The position numbers and the translations under genes are program-made. Shown one piece after another: positions 24,455 through 32,988 of a DNA stretch of 64,000 nt. The stretch is from assembly GCA_963699345.1 (NCBI GenBank), contig CAVOTL010000005.1, positions 186,001 to 250,000 of the forward strand. Reading direction: 5' to 3'. The notes under the pieces were generated by a model. That model was not told the origin of the DNA and made no database searches. It saw only the letters and a list, made by a program, of their open reading frames with translations. How positions within the stretch are numbered: the first letter of the stretch is position 1; each line of letters opens with the position of its first letter. The stretch comes from Bog-756 sp963699345 (GTDB taxonomy: Bacteria > Actinomycetota > Acidimicrobiia > Acidimicrobiales > RAAP-2).

Positions 24455-24835
24455 GTGGATGATCCCATCGAACGAGTCATCGCCGACGTGCGCCAGTACA
24501 CGGCCGCCGGTGAGCGCCTCATCGAGCGGCTCCGGATCCAGAGCCGGTGGAACCAGGCCGACATCGACCGCCTGCGCGCCGGTGCGACCCTGATGGAGTC
24601 GATCCGGGCCACGGACTCGGCGGCGCGCAGCCGCGACCTGACGACGATCCTGGCCGACTTCGAGGAGTCCCGCCGGACGATCCGGGCGTCCGTGGTGGCC
24701 GCGGCCCTGGCCGAGGGGGCGACGATCAGCGAGATCGGCGAGATCTTCGGCGTCTCGCGGCAGCTGGCCAACCGCTTCGTCAAGGAGCACCATGCCCGCC
24801 AACAGGTCCAGATCGACCCGCCCATGACCATCTGA
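24455..24835 (+). CDS. Small helix-turn-helix protein of unknown role
   Basis: A 126-residue, largely helical protein. The first ~80 residues are charged helices (DVRQYTAAGERLIERL, DLTTILADFEESRRTI). The C-terminus carries a Tn3-resolvase/sigma-like HTH, GATISEIGEIFGVSRQLANR (about 93-112). It starts with GTG at 24455 and looks leaderless. It may be a DNA-binding regulator that dimerises through the N-terminal helices, but no family is recognised. It stands alone, convergent with the TauE/SafE gene. An inverted repeat just upstream could be autoregulatory. Confidence 0.75.
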   Translation: MDDPIERVIADVRQYTAAGERLIERLRIQSRWNQADIDRLRAGATLMESIRATDSAARSRDLTTILADFEESRRTIRASVVAAALAEGATISEIGEIFGVSRQLANRFVKEHHARQQVQIDPPMTI

Positions 24836-24904
24836 GGTCAGATCACGCGTGGCCACCCGCGAGCGGCCAGAAGGGGCCCGGAGACCTGGGCGCGGTGCCG
24901 GACG

Positions 24905-25870
24905 TCACTCCAGGTCGGAGGAGCCGGCCCGGGCGCCGATGGATGGTGGGGCGTCGCCCGACCCCTCCGACTCCCCTACTCCGTCCGGCAGCGTGTCGAC
25001 GCCCGCCTTCCAGGGACGCACGTACGCCAGGTAGAACACGGCCGCCCCGAGCAGGGTGGCGCAGAGGATCCAACCCAGGGCCGTGGTGCCTACGCCCGCA
25101 TACTTGAGCCCGGAGGCGAAGATCACGAAGGTGATCGCCGGTCGGATGTACTTGTCCGGCGCTCGGGACGACAGGAAGGCGCCGACCAGGACCGCCGGAA
25201 CACTGCCGATGATGATCGATGTCGTCACCGAGAACTGCACATGGCCGAAGATCAGCGCCCCCAACGCCGCAGCCATCGTCAGCGGAACCGCCTGCGTGAG
25301 GTCGGTTCCGACCAGCTGATTGGCACTGAGCATCGGGTACAGGAAGAGGAGCAGGACGATCATGAGGGAGCCCGAACCCACCGAGGTCAGACCGACGATC
25401 ACGCCCCCGACCATTCCGATGAGGACGGTCGGTACCGGTCGCACCTCGAGGTGGTGGACGATCGTCGTCCGCTCCCGACCCGAGCGCCGGTCGAGATACG
25501 AGCGCAGCACCATGGCCACCGCTCCGACGAGGAGCGCCGCCCCCAGGATCTTCTCGATGTTGGCCTGGGAGGTCTTGGTGTGCCCCATCACGTGGAGGAG
25601 ATAGGCCCCCACGAAGGCCATCGGCACCGAACCGAGCACCATCCAACCGACGAGGCGGAAGTTGACCGTCTTCTTCGTGATGTGGACGGCGGCACCGAAC
25701 GGGCGCATGAAGACGGCGGCCACGAGATCGCTCGAGATGGCGGTCGACGGCTTGATCCCGAAGATCAGGATCAGCATCGGCGTCATCAACGCCCCGCCGC
25801 CGGCGCCGGTCAGCCCGACGAGGAAGCCGACGACGGCGCTCCCCAGCACGATGTACGGGTCGATGTGCAC
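24905..25870 (-). CDS. TauE/SafE-family membrane transporter
   Basis: Polytopic inner-membrane protein of 321 residues with about eight hydrophobic segments in two similar halves. The family features are VGFLVGLTGAGGGALMTPML in the first half and GGVIVGLTSVGSGSLMIVLL in the second. Members export or import sulfite, sulfoacetate or other small organic anions; the substrate here is unknown. The GTG at 25870 is chosen because GGGAGGGG lies 8 nt upstream and the first membrane segment begins at once; the frame extends 25 codons further. The last ~35 residues are a polar cytosolic tail. Confidence 0.88.
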   Translation of the reverse strand: MHIDPYIVLGSAVVGFLVGLTGAGGGALMTPMLILIFGIKPSTAISSDLVAAVFMRPFGAAVHITKKTVNFRLVGWMVLGSVPMAFVGAYLLHVMGHTKTSQANIEKILGAALLVGAVAMVLRSYLDRRSGRERTTIVHHLEVRPVPTVLIGMVGGVIVGLTSVGSGSLMIVLLLFLYPMLSANQLVGTDLTQAVPLTMAAALGALIFGHVQFSVTTSIIIGSVPAVLVGAFLSSRAPDKYIRPAITFVIFASGLKYAGVGTTALGWILCATLLGAAVFYLAYVRPWKAGVDTLPDGVGESEGSGDAPPSIGARAGSSDLE

Positions 25871-25990
25871 GGCATTCCCCTCCCGTAGCGATCGCACCGT
25901 CGCGACCACCCTCCCTAGTACCACCATAGGGTCCGGGGGAAACATAGGAAAGATCGACGAAGAAGATCCCTCCCAACTGCGGATTCGCCG

Positions 25991-26368
25991 CTACGCCGGC
26001 TCCTGGAGCCTCCCGAACCGCTCGTCGTAGTCCCGGAGGCGGCTCGCCAGCGCCCCCATGATTCCGAGGGCGAAGGTCGGCGACTCGTGGACGAGGAAGA
26101 GGAACGTCCGCCGGTCGATGTCGGCCAGGACCGTGTCGGCGACGGCCACCGCCGACACGTTGCGTGGAAGGTGGTCGATCAGGGCCCGCTCGCCGAAGAC
26201 GTCGTCCGCGCCGAGGACGGCCACCACCAGCGAACCCTTGCGCAGTTCGACGGCCCCGGACACGATCCCGTACATGTGGGACCCTTCGTCGCCCTCCTGG
26301 TAGATGACGTCACCGGAGGCCACGGTGCGGTGCTCGGGGGCATTCATGAACAGGCTGTTGGTGGCCAT
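25991..26368 (-). CDS. Stand-alone cyclic-nucleotide-binding-domain protein
   Basis: A 125-residue CRP-like beta-roll with no DNA-binding domain. The cNMP signature is seen in GDVIYQEGDEGSHMYGIVSG, then VFGERALIDHLPRNVSAVAV where GERAL(x)xxPRxx forms the phosphate-binding cassette. The ATG at 26368 has GGGAG about 12 nt upstream. It could bind cAMP or cGMP and act through a partner; the Rv1339-type phosphodiesterase homologue lies elsewhere in the window, but no direct link is shown. It is divergent from the GH43-like gene and lies 120 nt downstream of the TauE/SafE start. Confidence 0.88.
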   Translation of the reverse strand: MATNSLFMNAPEHRTVASGDVIYQEGDEGSHMYGIVSGAVELRKGSLVVAVLGADDVFGERALIDHLPRNVSAVAVADTVLADIDRRTFLFLVHESPTFALGIMGALASRLRDYDERFGRLQEPA

Positions 26369-26555
26369 TTCGACATTCTCCCCCGTGGGCGTCGCGTCAC
26401 CCGGAAGCGTATCGGACACCGCGTCCCCCGACGGGGTCCACCCGGGTCCGCGCGGACCGTGCGGCCTCCCACCGTGGCCCCGCCGACCGATAGATTTGTG
26501 GCGTAGGGCCTCCTGCTCGGCGGGTGGACCACCGCCGCCAGAAGGAGCACCGACG

Positions 26556-27467
26556 ATGCCAGCCCCCGAGGGACTTCCGATACCGTCACCTGACGACGCC
26601 ACGGTGGTCATCCCGGCCCCCGGTGACGGTCCGGGGTTCTGGGCCGGCGGCCCGAGCGCGGTGCTCGCCGACGACGGGACGTTCTGGCTGGCCTACCGTC
26701 TCCGCCGGCCCCACGGCGACGGGCGGGGGTACGCCAACGTCATCGCCCGCTCCGACGACGGTGTCGCCTTCGAGACCGTGGACGTCCTCCACCGGGACGA
26801 GTTCGACTGCGCGTCACTCGAGCGGCCGGCCCTCGTGGCACTGCCCGACGGCTCGTGGAGGGTCTACGTCAGCTGCGCCACCCCCGACAGCTTTCACTGG
26901 CGGGTCGACGCCATCGACGCATCGGACCCGTCCGGCTTCTCGGCGGGCCGGGCCCGGACGGTGCTGCCGGGCGACCCGGCGTCGGTCGCCGTCAAGGACC
27001 CGGTGATCAAGCTCCTCGACGGGACGTGGCACCTGTGGCTCTGCTGTCACCCGCTGGACCTCCCTGACGACACCGACCGCATGCACACCGACTACGGGAC
27101 CAGTGACGACGGGCTCACCTGGGTGCTGGGGCGCACGGTCCTGGCCGGGACGCCCGGCCGGTGGGACGGCCGGGGCGCCCGCATGGCCGACGTGGTCCAC
27201 CGGGACGGGCGGTGGTCCGCGTACTACGACGGGCGGGCCACGAAGGAGGAGAACGCCGAGGAGCGCACCGGGATCGCCGTCGGCACGGCGCCCGATGCCC
27301 TCACCCCGACGGGGGTCGAGATCGGCGCCGGACCCGACGGCACCGACTCCCTGCGGTACGCATCGGTGGTGACGCTCCCCGAGGGCGGGATGCGCCTCTA
27401 CTACGAGACGAGGCGCCGTGACGGCGCCCACGACTTGCGTACCGAGTACGTGCCACCCTCGCGGTAG
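26556..27467 (+). CDS. Five-bladed propeller glycosidase-like protein (GH43/GH32-like)
   Basis: A 303-residue protein with repeated strand-turn motifs of a five-bladed beta-propeller: GTFWLAYRLRRP, SDDGVAFETVDVL, GSWRVYVSCATP, GTWHLWLCCHPL, TSDDGLTWVLGRTVL, GRWSAYYDGRA and GGMRLYYETRRRDG. These Asp-box-like SDDG and W-Y repeats match glycoside hydrolase 43/32/68-type propellers. No signal peptide is visible. Catalytic acids cannot be fixed from sequence alone, so hydrolase activity is not certain. ATG at 26556 with GAAGGAG 9 nt upstream. Its 3' end overlaps the convergent sulfotransferase gene by 67 bp. Confidence 0.78.
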   Translation: MPAPEGLPIPSPDDATVVIPAPGDGPGFWAGGPSAVLADDGTFWLAYRLRRPHGDGRGYANVIARSDDGVAFETVDVLHRDEFDCASLERPALVALPDGSWRVYVSCATPDSFHWRVDAIDASDPSGFSAGRARTVLPGDPASVAVKDPVIKLLDGTWHLWLCCHPLDLPDDTDRMHTDYGTSDDGLTWVLGRTVLAGTPGRWDGRGARMADVVHRDGRWSAYYDGRATKEENAEERTGIAVGTAPDALTPTGVEIGAGPDGTDSLRYASVVTLPEGGMRLYYETRRRDGAHDLRTEYVPPSR

Positions 27468-28372
27468 GACCGCCACTGGCTGAGGTCCCAGCCGGTCTCG
27501 GCCTCGACGACGGCGATGTCGTCGGCGAACCGGTCGATCAGGGCGGCGCGGTCGTCCTCGGCGAGTTCCGGGCGGTGCTGGGGCGACCGCTGGATGAGCC
27601 ACTGCAGGGGCAGGCTCGCCTTGCGCCAGATCTGGGGCGGGAAGTGGCTGCCGATCGAGGCGCCGGTCCGGAACGCCTCTTGGAGCACCCGGTTGTACAG
27701 GGTGGGCGCCACGTAGCCGCCGACGTTCCTCGGGGGTGCCTCGTCGATGACCCCGTCCTCCACGCCGAGGAACCGGCAGACGGCGTCGAGGGTGGCCCGG
27801 GGCTCGTCCACCAGATCCTTGTAGCGGATGATGTGGAGCTGCTCGTCGGGGAACAGGGTCCGCAGGTGCCGGATCTGTGCCCCGTAGCGTCCGGTCTCGA
27901 CGTACCGCCAGATCGGGGCCCAGCCCGCCTGGCGCCGCTCGGCCTCCCGATCGCACGCCGTCAGGAAGTCACGCTCGGGCTCCAGGCCGTCCGCCCACAG
28001 GTGGGCCCAGTTGGAGTAGGCCCTGTCCACCGGGTCGCGCAGCACCATGATGAGGCGGGCGTCCGGCACCGCGTCGGCGATCCGCCGATGGGCCTCGAAG
28101 TCCTCCAGGTAGAACGCGGTGCTCTCCCCGCGACGGGCTCCTTCGGGGGCTCCTTCGAAGAGGCGCTCGTAGTCCTCGCGCCGCCACACCCACTCGAGTC
28201 GGCTGTGGGCGTCACCGGGGCCGCAGTACTGCGGTGGCGGGCCGTCGCAGAGGAAGTACTTCGGTTCCTTCACGGCCGACAGGAACAGCTGGGGATGCCG
28301 CTCCAGCGCCGCGTGCAGCGCGGTCGTCCCCGACTTGGGGGCGCCGACGATGAAGAAGTCAGGAAGGGGCAT
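27401..28372 (-). CDS. PAPS-dependent sulfotransferase
   Basis: Transfers sulfate from PAPS to a hydroxyl or amine acceptor. The 5'-phosphosulfate loop GAPKSGTTAL is at residues 10-19 with Lys13. The 3'-phosphate motif LRDPVDRAYSNW lies near residue 120. Length is 323 residues. The acceptor is unknown; carbohydrate or lipid sulfation is likely given the type. The ATG at 28372 lies inside the end of the membrane-protein gene (14-nt overlap), so translation is coupled. The last 22 codons overlap the convergent GH43-like gene by 67 bp, and both reading frames look intact. Confidence 0.92.
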   Translation of the reverse strand: MPLPDFFIVGAPKSGTTALHAALERHPQLFLSAVKEPKYFLCDGPPPQYCGPGDAHSRLEWVWRREDYERLFEGAPEGARRGESTAFYLEDFEAHRRIADAVPDARLIMVLRDPVDRAYSNWAHLWADGLEPERDFLTACDREAERRQAGWAPIWRYVETGRYGAQIRHLRTLFPDEQLHIIRYKDLVDEPRATLDAVCRFLGVEDGVIDEAPPRNVGGYVAPTLYNRVLQEAFRTGASIGSHFPPQIWRKASLPLQWLIQRSPQHRPELAEDDRAALIDRFADDIAVVEAETGWDLSQWRSYREGGTYSVRKSWAPSRRLVS

Positions 28373-28955
28373 CGACCGCCCGTCCGCCTCGGGCCCAGCC
28401 ACGCCGACGGTCACGGGGAGGGTGGTTCCGGGAGTGTTCCCCGACGGCGACCGCGGCGAAGGCCACCGCCGCCAGGACGATGTCGACCGCCCCGGCGACC
28501 TGTCGCCACCCGTGGCCACCGAAGGCCAGCGCGGCGACGGTGGTCACGGCGACAGCCACCGCCACGGCGACCACGGTTCCGGCGAGACGGACCGCCTGCC
28601 CGGGCTCCCGTCGCGGCGTGAGCACGGCGGCGGCCGGCGGCGTGAGGAGGGCCACGAGTGCCACCCCCACCGTGCCGAACAGGACGGAGCCACCTCCGGT
28701 GGACCCGGCATGGAACACGCCGAGCCAGCGGTAGCCCTCGACCAGGGACACCGCGGCCAGCAGGGCCAGCCCCGGCCCGGCCAGGAGCGACCCGAGCCCG
28801 ACGGGAGGAGCGACCGGCACCCGCGTCGGCGCGGCGTGACCCGACCCGTCATGGACGGGTGGCATCGCCGTCCCGGCGTGCTCCACGAGGTCCCCGGCCT
28901 GCTCCCCCCGGGAGCGGGGCCGGTCGAGGACGATGACGGTGCCCCGGTGTTCCAT
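28359..28955 (-). CDS. Four-helix membrane protein of unknown function
   Basis: A 198-residue protein. A polar N-terminus (1-50) precedes four hydrophobic stretches: LGSLLAGPGLALLAAVSL, GTVGVALVALLTPPAAAVL, LAGTVVAVAVAVAVTTVAAL and VDIVLAAVAFAAVAVG. The C-terminus is basic. The ATG at 28955 has GGGAA upstream. Its stop overlaps the sulfotransferase start by 14 nt, suggesting the two act together, for example sulfating a membrane-associated substrate. It is driven by a good promoter carrying an Rrf2-box-like palindrome at 28987-28999. No family is recognised. Confidence 0.72.
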   Translation of the reverse strand: MEHRGTVIVLDRPRSRGEQAGDLVEHAGTAMPPVHDGSGHAAPTRVPVAPPVGLGSLLAGPGLALLAAVSLVEGYRWLGVFHAGSTGGGSVLFGTVGVALVALLTPPAAAVLTPRREPGQAVRLAGTVVAVAVAVAVTTVAALAFGGHGWRQVAGAVDIVLAAVAFAAVAVGEHSRNHPPRDRRRGWARGGRAVDAPS

Positions 28956-28986
28956 GGGCTCATTCCCTTCCCTATAAAGCCGACTG

Positions 28987-29024
28987 ATGTAGTCGACATT
29001 AGCCACCTCACTCCCCGTGGTCAA
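28987..29024 (-). promoter_or_regulatory. Promoter with Rrf2-box-like palindrome
   Basis: On the minus strand TTGACC (29019-29024) and TAATGT (28996-29001) are 17 bp apart. ATGTCGACTACAT (28987-28999) overlaps the -10 box and start point; it is an imperfect palindrome with TGT/ACA arms. An Rrf2-family regulator is encoded about 800 bp away, so it is the natural candidate to bind here. Confidence 0.6.
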
Positions 29025-29147
29025 TGACCCCCTTGCTACGATCGCGACGCCTCGTGGATGCCCTGGTCCCCGGCACCGCCGGTGGTCACGGACGACGGTC
29101 CGGACCGACCCCGGGCCACGAGTCCCCGGCGAGGAGGAGAGGACCTC

Positions 29148-29801
29148 ATGACCGTCGGACCCGCCGACCCGACCGGACCGGGAGCCCACCCGACACCACC
29201 GGCCGCCGAGGGCGCCGGTCCGGACCCGGTCGCTCCGGCCGCGGTCCGCGAGGTCCTGGAGCTGTTCGACCGGCGGGGCGGCGGCACCTACGGCGAGGTC
29301 GTCGACCAGCGCCGCCATGCCCTGCAGTCCGCCGACCTGGCCGCCGCCGCCGGGGCCTCCGACGTGCTGGTCGCCGCCGCCCTCCTCCATGACATCGGCC
29401 ACCTGGTGTCCGGACCCGACCTCCCCGGTGTCGACCGCCACGCCGACGACGACCGCCACGAAGCCGTCGGTGCGCGCTTCCTGGCTCCCCGCTTCGGACC
29501 CCGGTTGGCGCGGGCGGTGGCGCTCCACGTGGCGGCCAAGCGCTACCGCTGCACGGTCGACCCGGACTACCACCGCGCGCTCTCTCCCACCTCACAGGCC
29601 ACGCTGGTGGCCCAAGGGGGCCTGATGGACGCCGGGGAGCTCGAGCGATTCGAGCGCCATCCCGGCCTCGCGGACGCCCTGGCCGTCCGGGGCTGGGACG
29701 AGGGGGCGAAGGATCCGGAGCGGGACGTGGCCGGCTTCGACGCGTACGTCCCCCTGCTCGAGCGGTTGGCCCGGGCCGCCGGGTCGGACGTCGCCGGGTA
29801 G
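29148..29801 (+). CDS. PhnZ-like HD-domain oxygenase
   Basis: A 217-residue HD-domain protein closely following the PhnZ pattern. PhnZ is a mixed-valent di-iron enzyme that cleaves 2-amino-1-hydroxyethylphosphonate to glycine and phosphate. Seen are GTYGEVVDQRRHALQSA (Tyr48, His57), LLHDIGH (His81, Asp82, His85), RHEAVGARFL (His104), ALHVAAKRYRC (His127, Lys131) and the LSPTSQATLVAQGGLM block with a later RGWDEGAKDP. The first ~30 residues are Pro/Ala-rich and non-conserved. ATG at 29148 with GAGGAGGAGAGG upstream. The usual hydroxylase partner PhnY is absent nearby, so another organophosphonate or a related polar substrate is possible. Confidence 0.82.
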   Translation: MTVGPADPTGPGAHPTPPAAEGAGPDPVAPAAVREVLELFDRRGGGTYGEVVDQRRHALQSADLAAAAGASDVLVAAALLHDIGHLVSGPDLPGVDRHADDDRHEAVGARFLAPRFGPRLARAVALHVAAKRYRCTVDPDYHRALSPTSQATLVAQGGLMDAGELERFERHPGLADALAVRGWDEGAKDPERDVAGFDAYVPLLERLARAAGSDVAG

Positions 29802-29820
29802 GACCGGTGCCCCCGGACCC

Positions 29821-30273
29821 TCAGCGCGACTGCCAGGCCTCGGGATCGGTGGTGAGGGCCACGACGGAGGGCGGGAGCTCACCGGAGACGATCCCGGCGA
29901 TGGTGGTCTCGTCGAGGACCGACCGCAGGCTGGCCCGCACCGCCACCCACACCGCCTGGAGGTGCTCGGCGGCACCTTCGTAGTTGGCCGCCTCGGGCCG
30001 GAGGCCACGGATCTCGGCGAGCGGACCGTCGAGTGGGCGGATGACGTCCGCCACCGTGATCTGCTCGGCCGGTCGGGCCAGCCGGTAGCCGCCGTCCGGT
30101 CCCCGCTGGCTCGTGAGGAGCCCGGCCCGCCGCATGTCGTTGAGGATGCTCTCCAGGAACTTGGACGGGAGTCCCTGTGACTGCGCGAGGGCCTCGGCGG
30201 TCAGCGCATGATCCGAGCCGGCGAGGGAACACAGGGCCCGGACCGCATAGTCGACCTTGGCGGAGATGTACAC
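29821..30273 (-). CDS. Rrf2-family transcriptional regulator without cluster cysteines
   Basis: A 150-residue winged-helix regulator of the Rrf2/IscR/NsrR family. The start VYISAKVDYAVRALCSLA, the HTH ALAQSQGLPSKFLESILNDM and the wing RGPDGGYRLARP are typical. Family members that sense NO or Fe-S status use three cysteines around residues 90-110; here that segment (LRPEAANYEGAAEHLQ) has none, so a cluster is unlikely to be bound. GTG at 30273. It lies 64 nt after the tail-anchored gene, at the end of the pst-containing gene series. The nearest candidate site is the palindrome at 28987-28999. Confidence 0.9.
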   Translation of the reverse strand: MYISAKVDYAVRALCSLAGSDHALTAEALAQSQGLPSKFLESILNDMRRAGLLTSQRGPDGGYRLARPAEQITVADVIRPLDGPLAEIRGLRPEAANYEGAAEHLQAVWVAVRASLRSVLDETTIAGIVSGELPPSVVALTTDPEAWQSR

Positions 30274-30337
30274 GATGGCGATTCTTCCAGATGTCGGCGC
30301 CCGACCCACGCACGCCCGCTGCCGCTGATCGGCGCCC

Positions 30338-30796
30338 CTACCCCACCTTGAGCAGCAGCAGGGCCACGACCACCAGCGCGATGCCCACCCGCCACCACCA
30401 GTGGGAGCGGACGAACCGGGTGGCGAAGCTCATCTCGTCGGTGGTCGGCTCCGTGGCCGCGGCACCGTCGGACTGACGGATGCCGGCGTCGGGAGCCGGC
30501 GGAGGCGCTGTCCGACGCACGACGGTGGTCGCCGCCGGCCGCTCGGCTCCGCCGGTGGACGGTGCGGGATCGGGCAGCAGGCGACGGGCCTCGTCCGGAT
30601 GGAGCAGGACCAGGGCCGGATGTCGGCGCACCGCCCGCTCGGCCGCGTCGGCCGCCTCCTCGACCGCGGCCAGTCGGGCCTCGAGGTCGGCGATCTCCGC
30701 CTCGTGGCGGGCCACCAGGTCCCGGACGAGGTCCCCGTCCAGGACGTCGATCCCCTCGGGCCACTCCGTGGCCCCCGTGCCGGCGGCGGTCGTCAC
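30338..30796 (-). CDS. Tail-anchored coiled-coil protein
   Basis: A 152-residue protein. Residues about 22-60 form a charged coiled coil (DLVARHEAEIADLEARLAAV). A Pro/Ala-rich linker follows, and the C-terminus ends in one membrane helix (WWWRVGIALVVVALLLLKVG), so the bulk should be cytosolic. The GTG start at 30796 overlaps the stop of the upstream small coiled-coil gene by 4 nt. Together with that gene it sits 14 nt behind pstB, so it may belong to the pst operon. No known family. Confidence 0.7.
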   Translation of the reverse strand: MTTAAGTGATEWPEGIDVLDGDLVRDLVARHEAEIADLEARLAAVEEAADAAERAVRRHPALVLLHPDEARRLLPDPAPSTGGAERPAATTVVRRTAPPPAPDAGIRQSDGAAATEPTTDEMSFATRFVRSHWWWRVGIALVVVALLLLKVG

Positions 30797-31074
30797 CGGG
30801 CGGTGCCCGGTCCGGAGCCGTTGGGTGAGGGGCCGGCGTCGGGGGCGGCCTCCGTGTCCGCCGGCGCGGCGACCGGCGGTGCCGGGTCATGTCCTACCGC
30901 CGGCGTCAGCTCGTCGAGCCGCTGGAGGGCCTCGACGGCTCGTTCGCGACGGCGCTCGGCTTCGGCGATGGACAGTTCGATCCGCGCCCGCTGCTCGGCC
31001 GCGGCCTGCAGGTAGGCCTCGACCGACGCCCGCGTGAAGGCGTCGGCCGCCAACCGCTCACTGTCCCTGGCCAT
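30793..31074 (-). CDS. Small coiled-coil protein of unknown function
   Basis: A 93-residue protein, mostly one long amphipathic helix: MARDSERLAADAFTRASVEA, then AAAEQRARIELSIAEAERRR and EALQRLDELTP, followed by a Pro/Ala tail. ATG 31074 is taken; an in-frame GTG at 31080 is possible. It begins 14 nt after the pstB stop and overlaps the tail-anchored gene by 4 nt, so the pair is probably translated together and may form a complex. Function unknown. Confidence 0.65.
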   Translation of the reverse strand: MARDSERLAADAFTRASVEAYLQAAAEQRARIELSIAEAERRRERAVEALQRLDELTPAVGHDPAPPVAAPADTEAAPDAGPSPNGSGPGTAR

Positions 31075-31088
31075 GAACACGAAACTAG

Positions 31089-31919
<831 letters not shown>

Positions 31920-31989
31920 CGGGAACTCCTGGGCCGGGGAACGGTGGTCGGTCGTGGATCGGTGGCTGCGGGGGGCACGGGGCGTGGTC

Positions 31990-32985
31990 CTAGGTGAGGT
32001 TCGGGAGCAGTCGGGCCATCTGGTCGGCGATGAACAGCCAGGTCACCAGCATCGGGGCGGTGAAGATGACCCAGGCCTGGGCGTGGCCCCAGCGCCGCCA
32101 CGTCCACACCGCGAGACCGAGCAGGATGGCCAGCGCCTCGAGCCAGAGCAGCAGGGCCCAGAGCGTGGCGTTGTCGACGGCCAACGGCGCTTCGGAGGGC
32201 AGGAGGGTGATGGCCGGAGGCGCCGACGAGGCGAGCGGTGCCCCGACCTTGGTGGCATCGACCCACACCACTCCGGACGGCGTGAGGAATCCACCGGAGG
32301 CGGTCCCGAGGGTGAGTTCCGACGTCCCCGCGGCCGTGCGCCGGATCCGGGCGCCGGCCGGTCGGATCCGGGTGACACGGAAGTGGGAGGTTCCCACCTG
32401 CGTCACCACGGTGATGACGTCGCCTCGCCGCAGCTGGTCGATCCGGCCGAAGGGGCCACCGTAGAGGCTCGCCCGTCCGAGCAGCACACTGTCGCCGGCG
32501 CCGCCCGGGAAGACGGTGGTGCGGACGTGGCCGGGACCCCTGGTCAGCACCGAACCCGAGGTGCCCTCCAACACGGCGGCCCGCAGCCCGATGGCGGGCA
32601 CGGTGATGAGGGCCATCGGCGTGCCGAGCGGGAGCAGGTGGTGACCCGCTTCGATCGGGCCGAGCGGCGCGGTCCCGAGGGCCAGATGGGTGCGGAACGA
32701 GTTCAGGGCGCCGACCTGGGCCGACCGGTACTGCAGGCGCCCGATCACCGCGAGTTGGGCCACCAGGCCGATGGAGAGGATCGCCAACACCGCGAGGGCG
32801 ACCTGGGTGATCCGGAGCGGACCCCAGTGCGACGTCACCGCGGTCGCCACCGGGCCGGTGTCGGCGTCGGTGGCCGGAGCGACAGGCACGACCGTCCCCA
32901 CGCCCTCGCGGGCGGTGCCGGCACCCGGAGGGGGCACCGGGACCAGGAGCAGCTCCCGGTCGTCGGCGGTCTGGGCCAGGACCAC
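31990..32985 (-). CDS. Catalytically dead class E-type sortase homologue
   Basis: A 331-residue membrane protein: one N-terminal helix (about 58-80), an external sortase-fold domain (about 120-250), then two C-terminal helices (about 272-330). The domain aligns with class E sortases through ITVPAIGLRAAVLEGTS, RGPGHVRTTVFPG, LYGGPFGRIDQLRRGDVITV and LTLGTASGG. The catalytic His of the GHRTTYG motif is Arg (GRASLYG, about 171), the Cys of TLTTC is Ala (LTLGTAS, about 226), and the downstream Arg is missing. It should not cut or join proteins. It follows the LAFTG protein by 3 nt, so it may bind sorting signals. GTG at 32985. Confidence 0.85.
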   Translation of the reverse strand: MVLAQTADDRELLLVPVPPPGAGTAREGVGTVVPVAPATDADTGPVATAVTSHWGPLRITQVALAVLAILSIGLVAQLAVIGRLQYRSAQVGALNSFRTHLALGTAPLGPIEAGHHLLPLGTPMALITVPAIGLRAAVLEGTSGSVLTRGPGHVRTTVFPGGAGDSVLLGRASLYGGPFGRIDQLRRGDVITVVTQVGTSHFRVTRIRPAGARIRRTAAGTSELTLGTASGGFLTPSGVVWVDATKVGAPLASSAPPAITLLPSEAPLAVDNATLWALLLWLEALAILLGLAVWTWRRWGHAQAWVIFTAPMLVTWLFIADQMARLLPNLT

Positions 32986-32988
32986 GGG

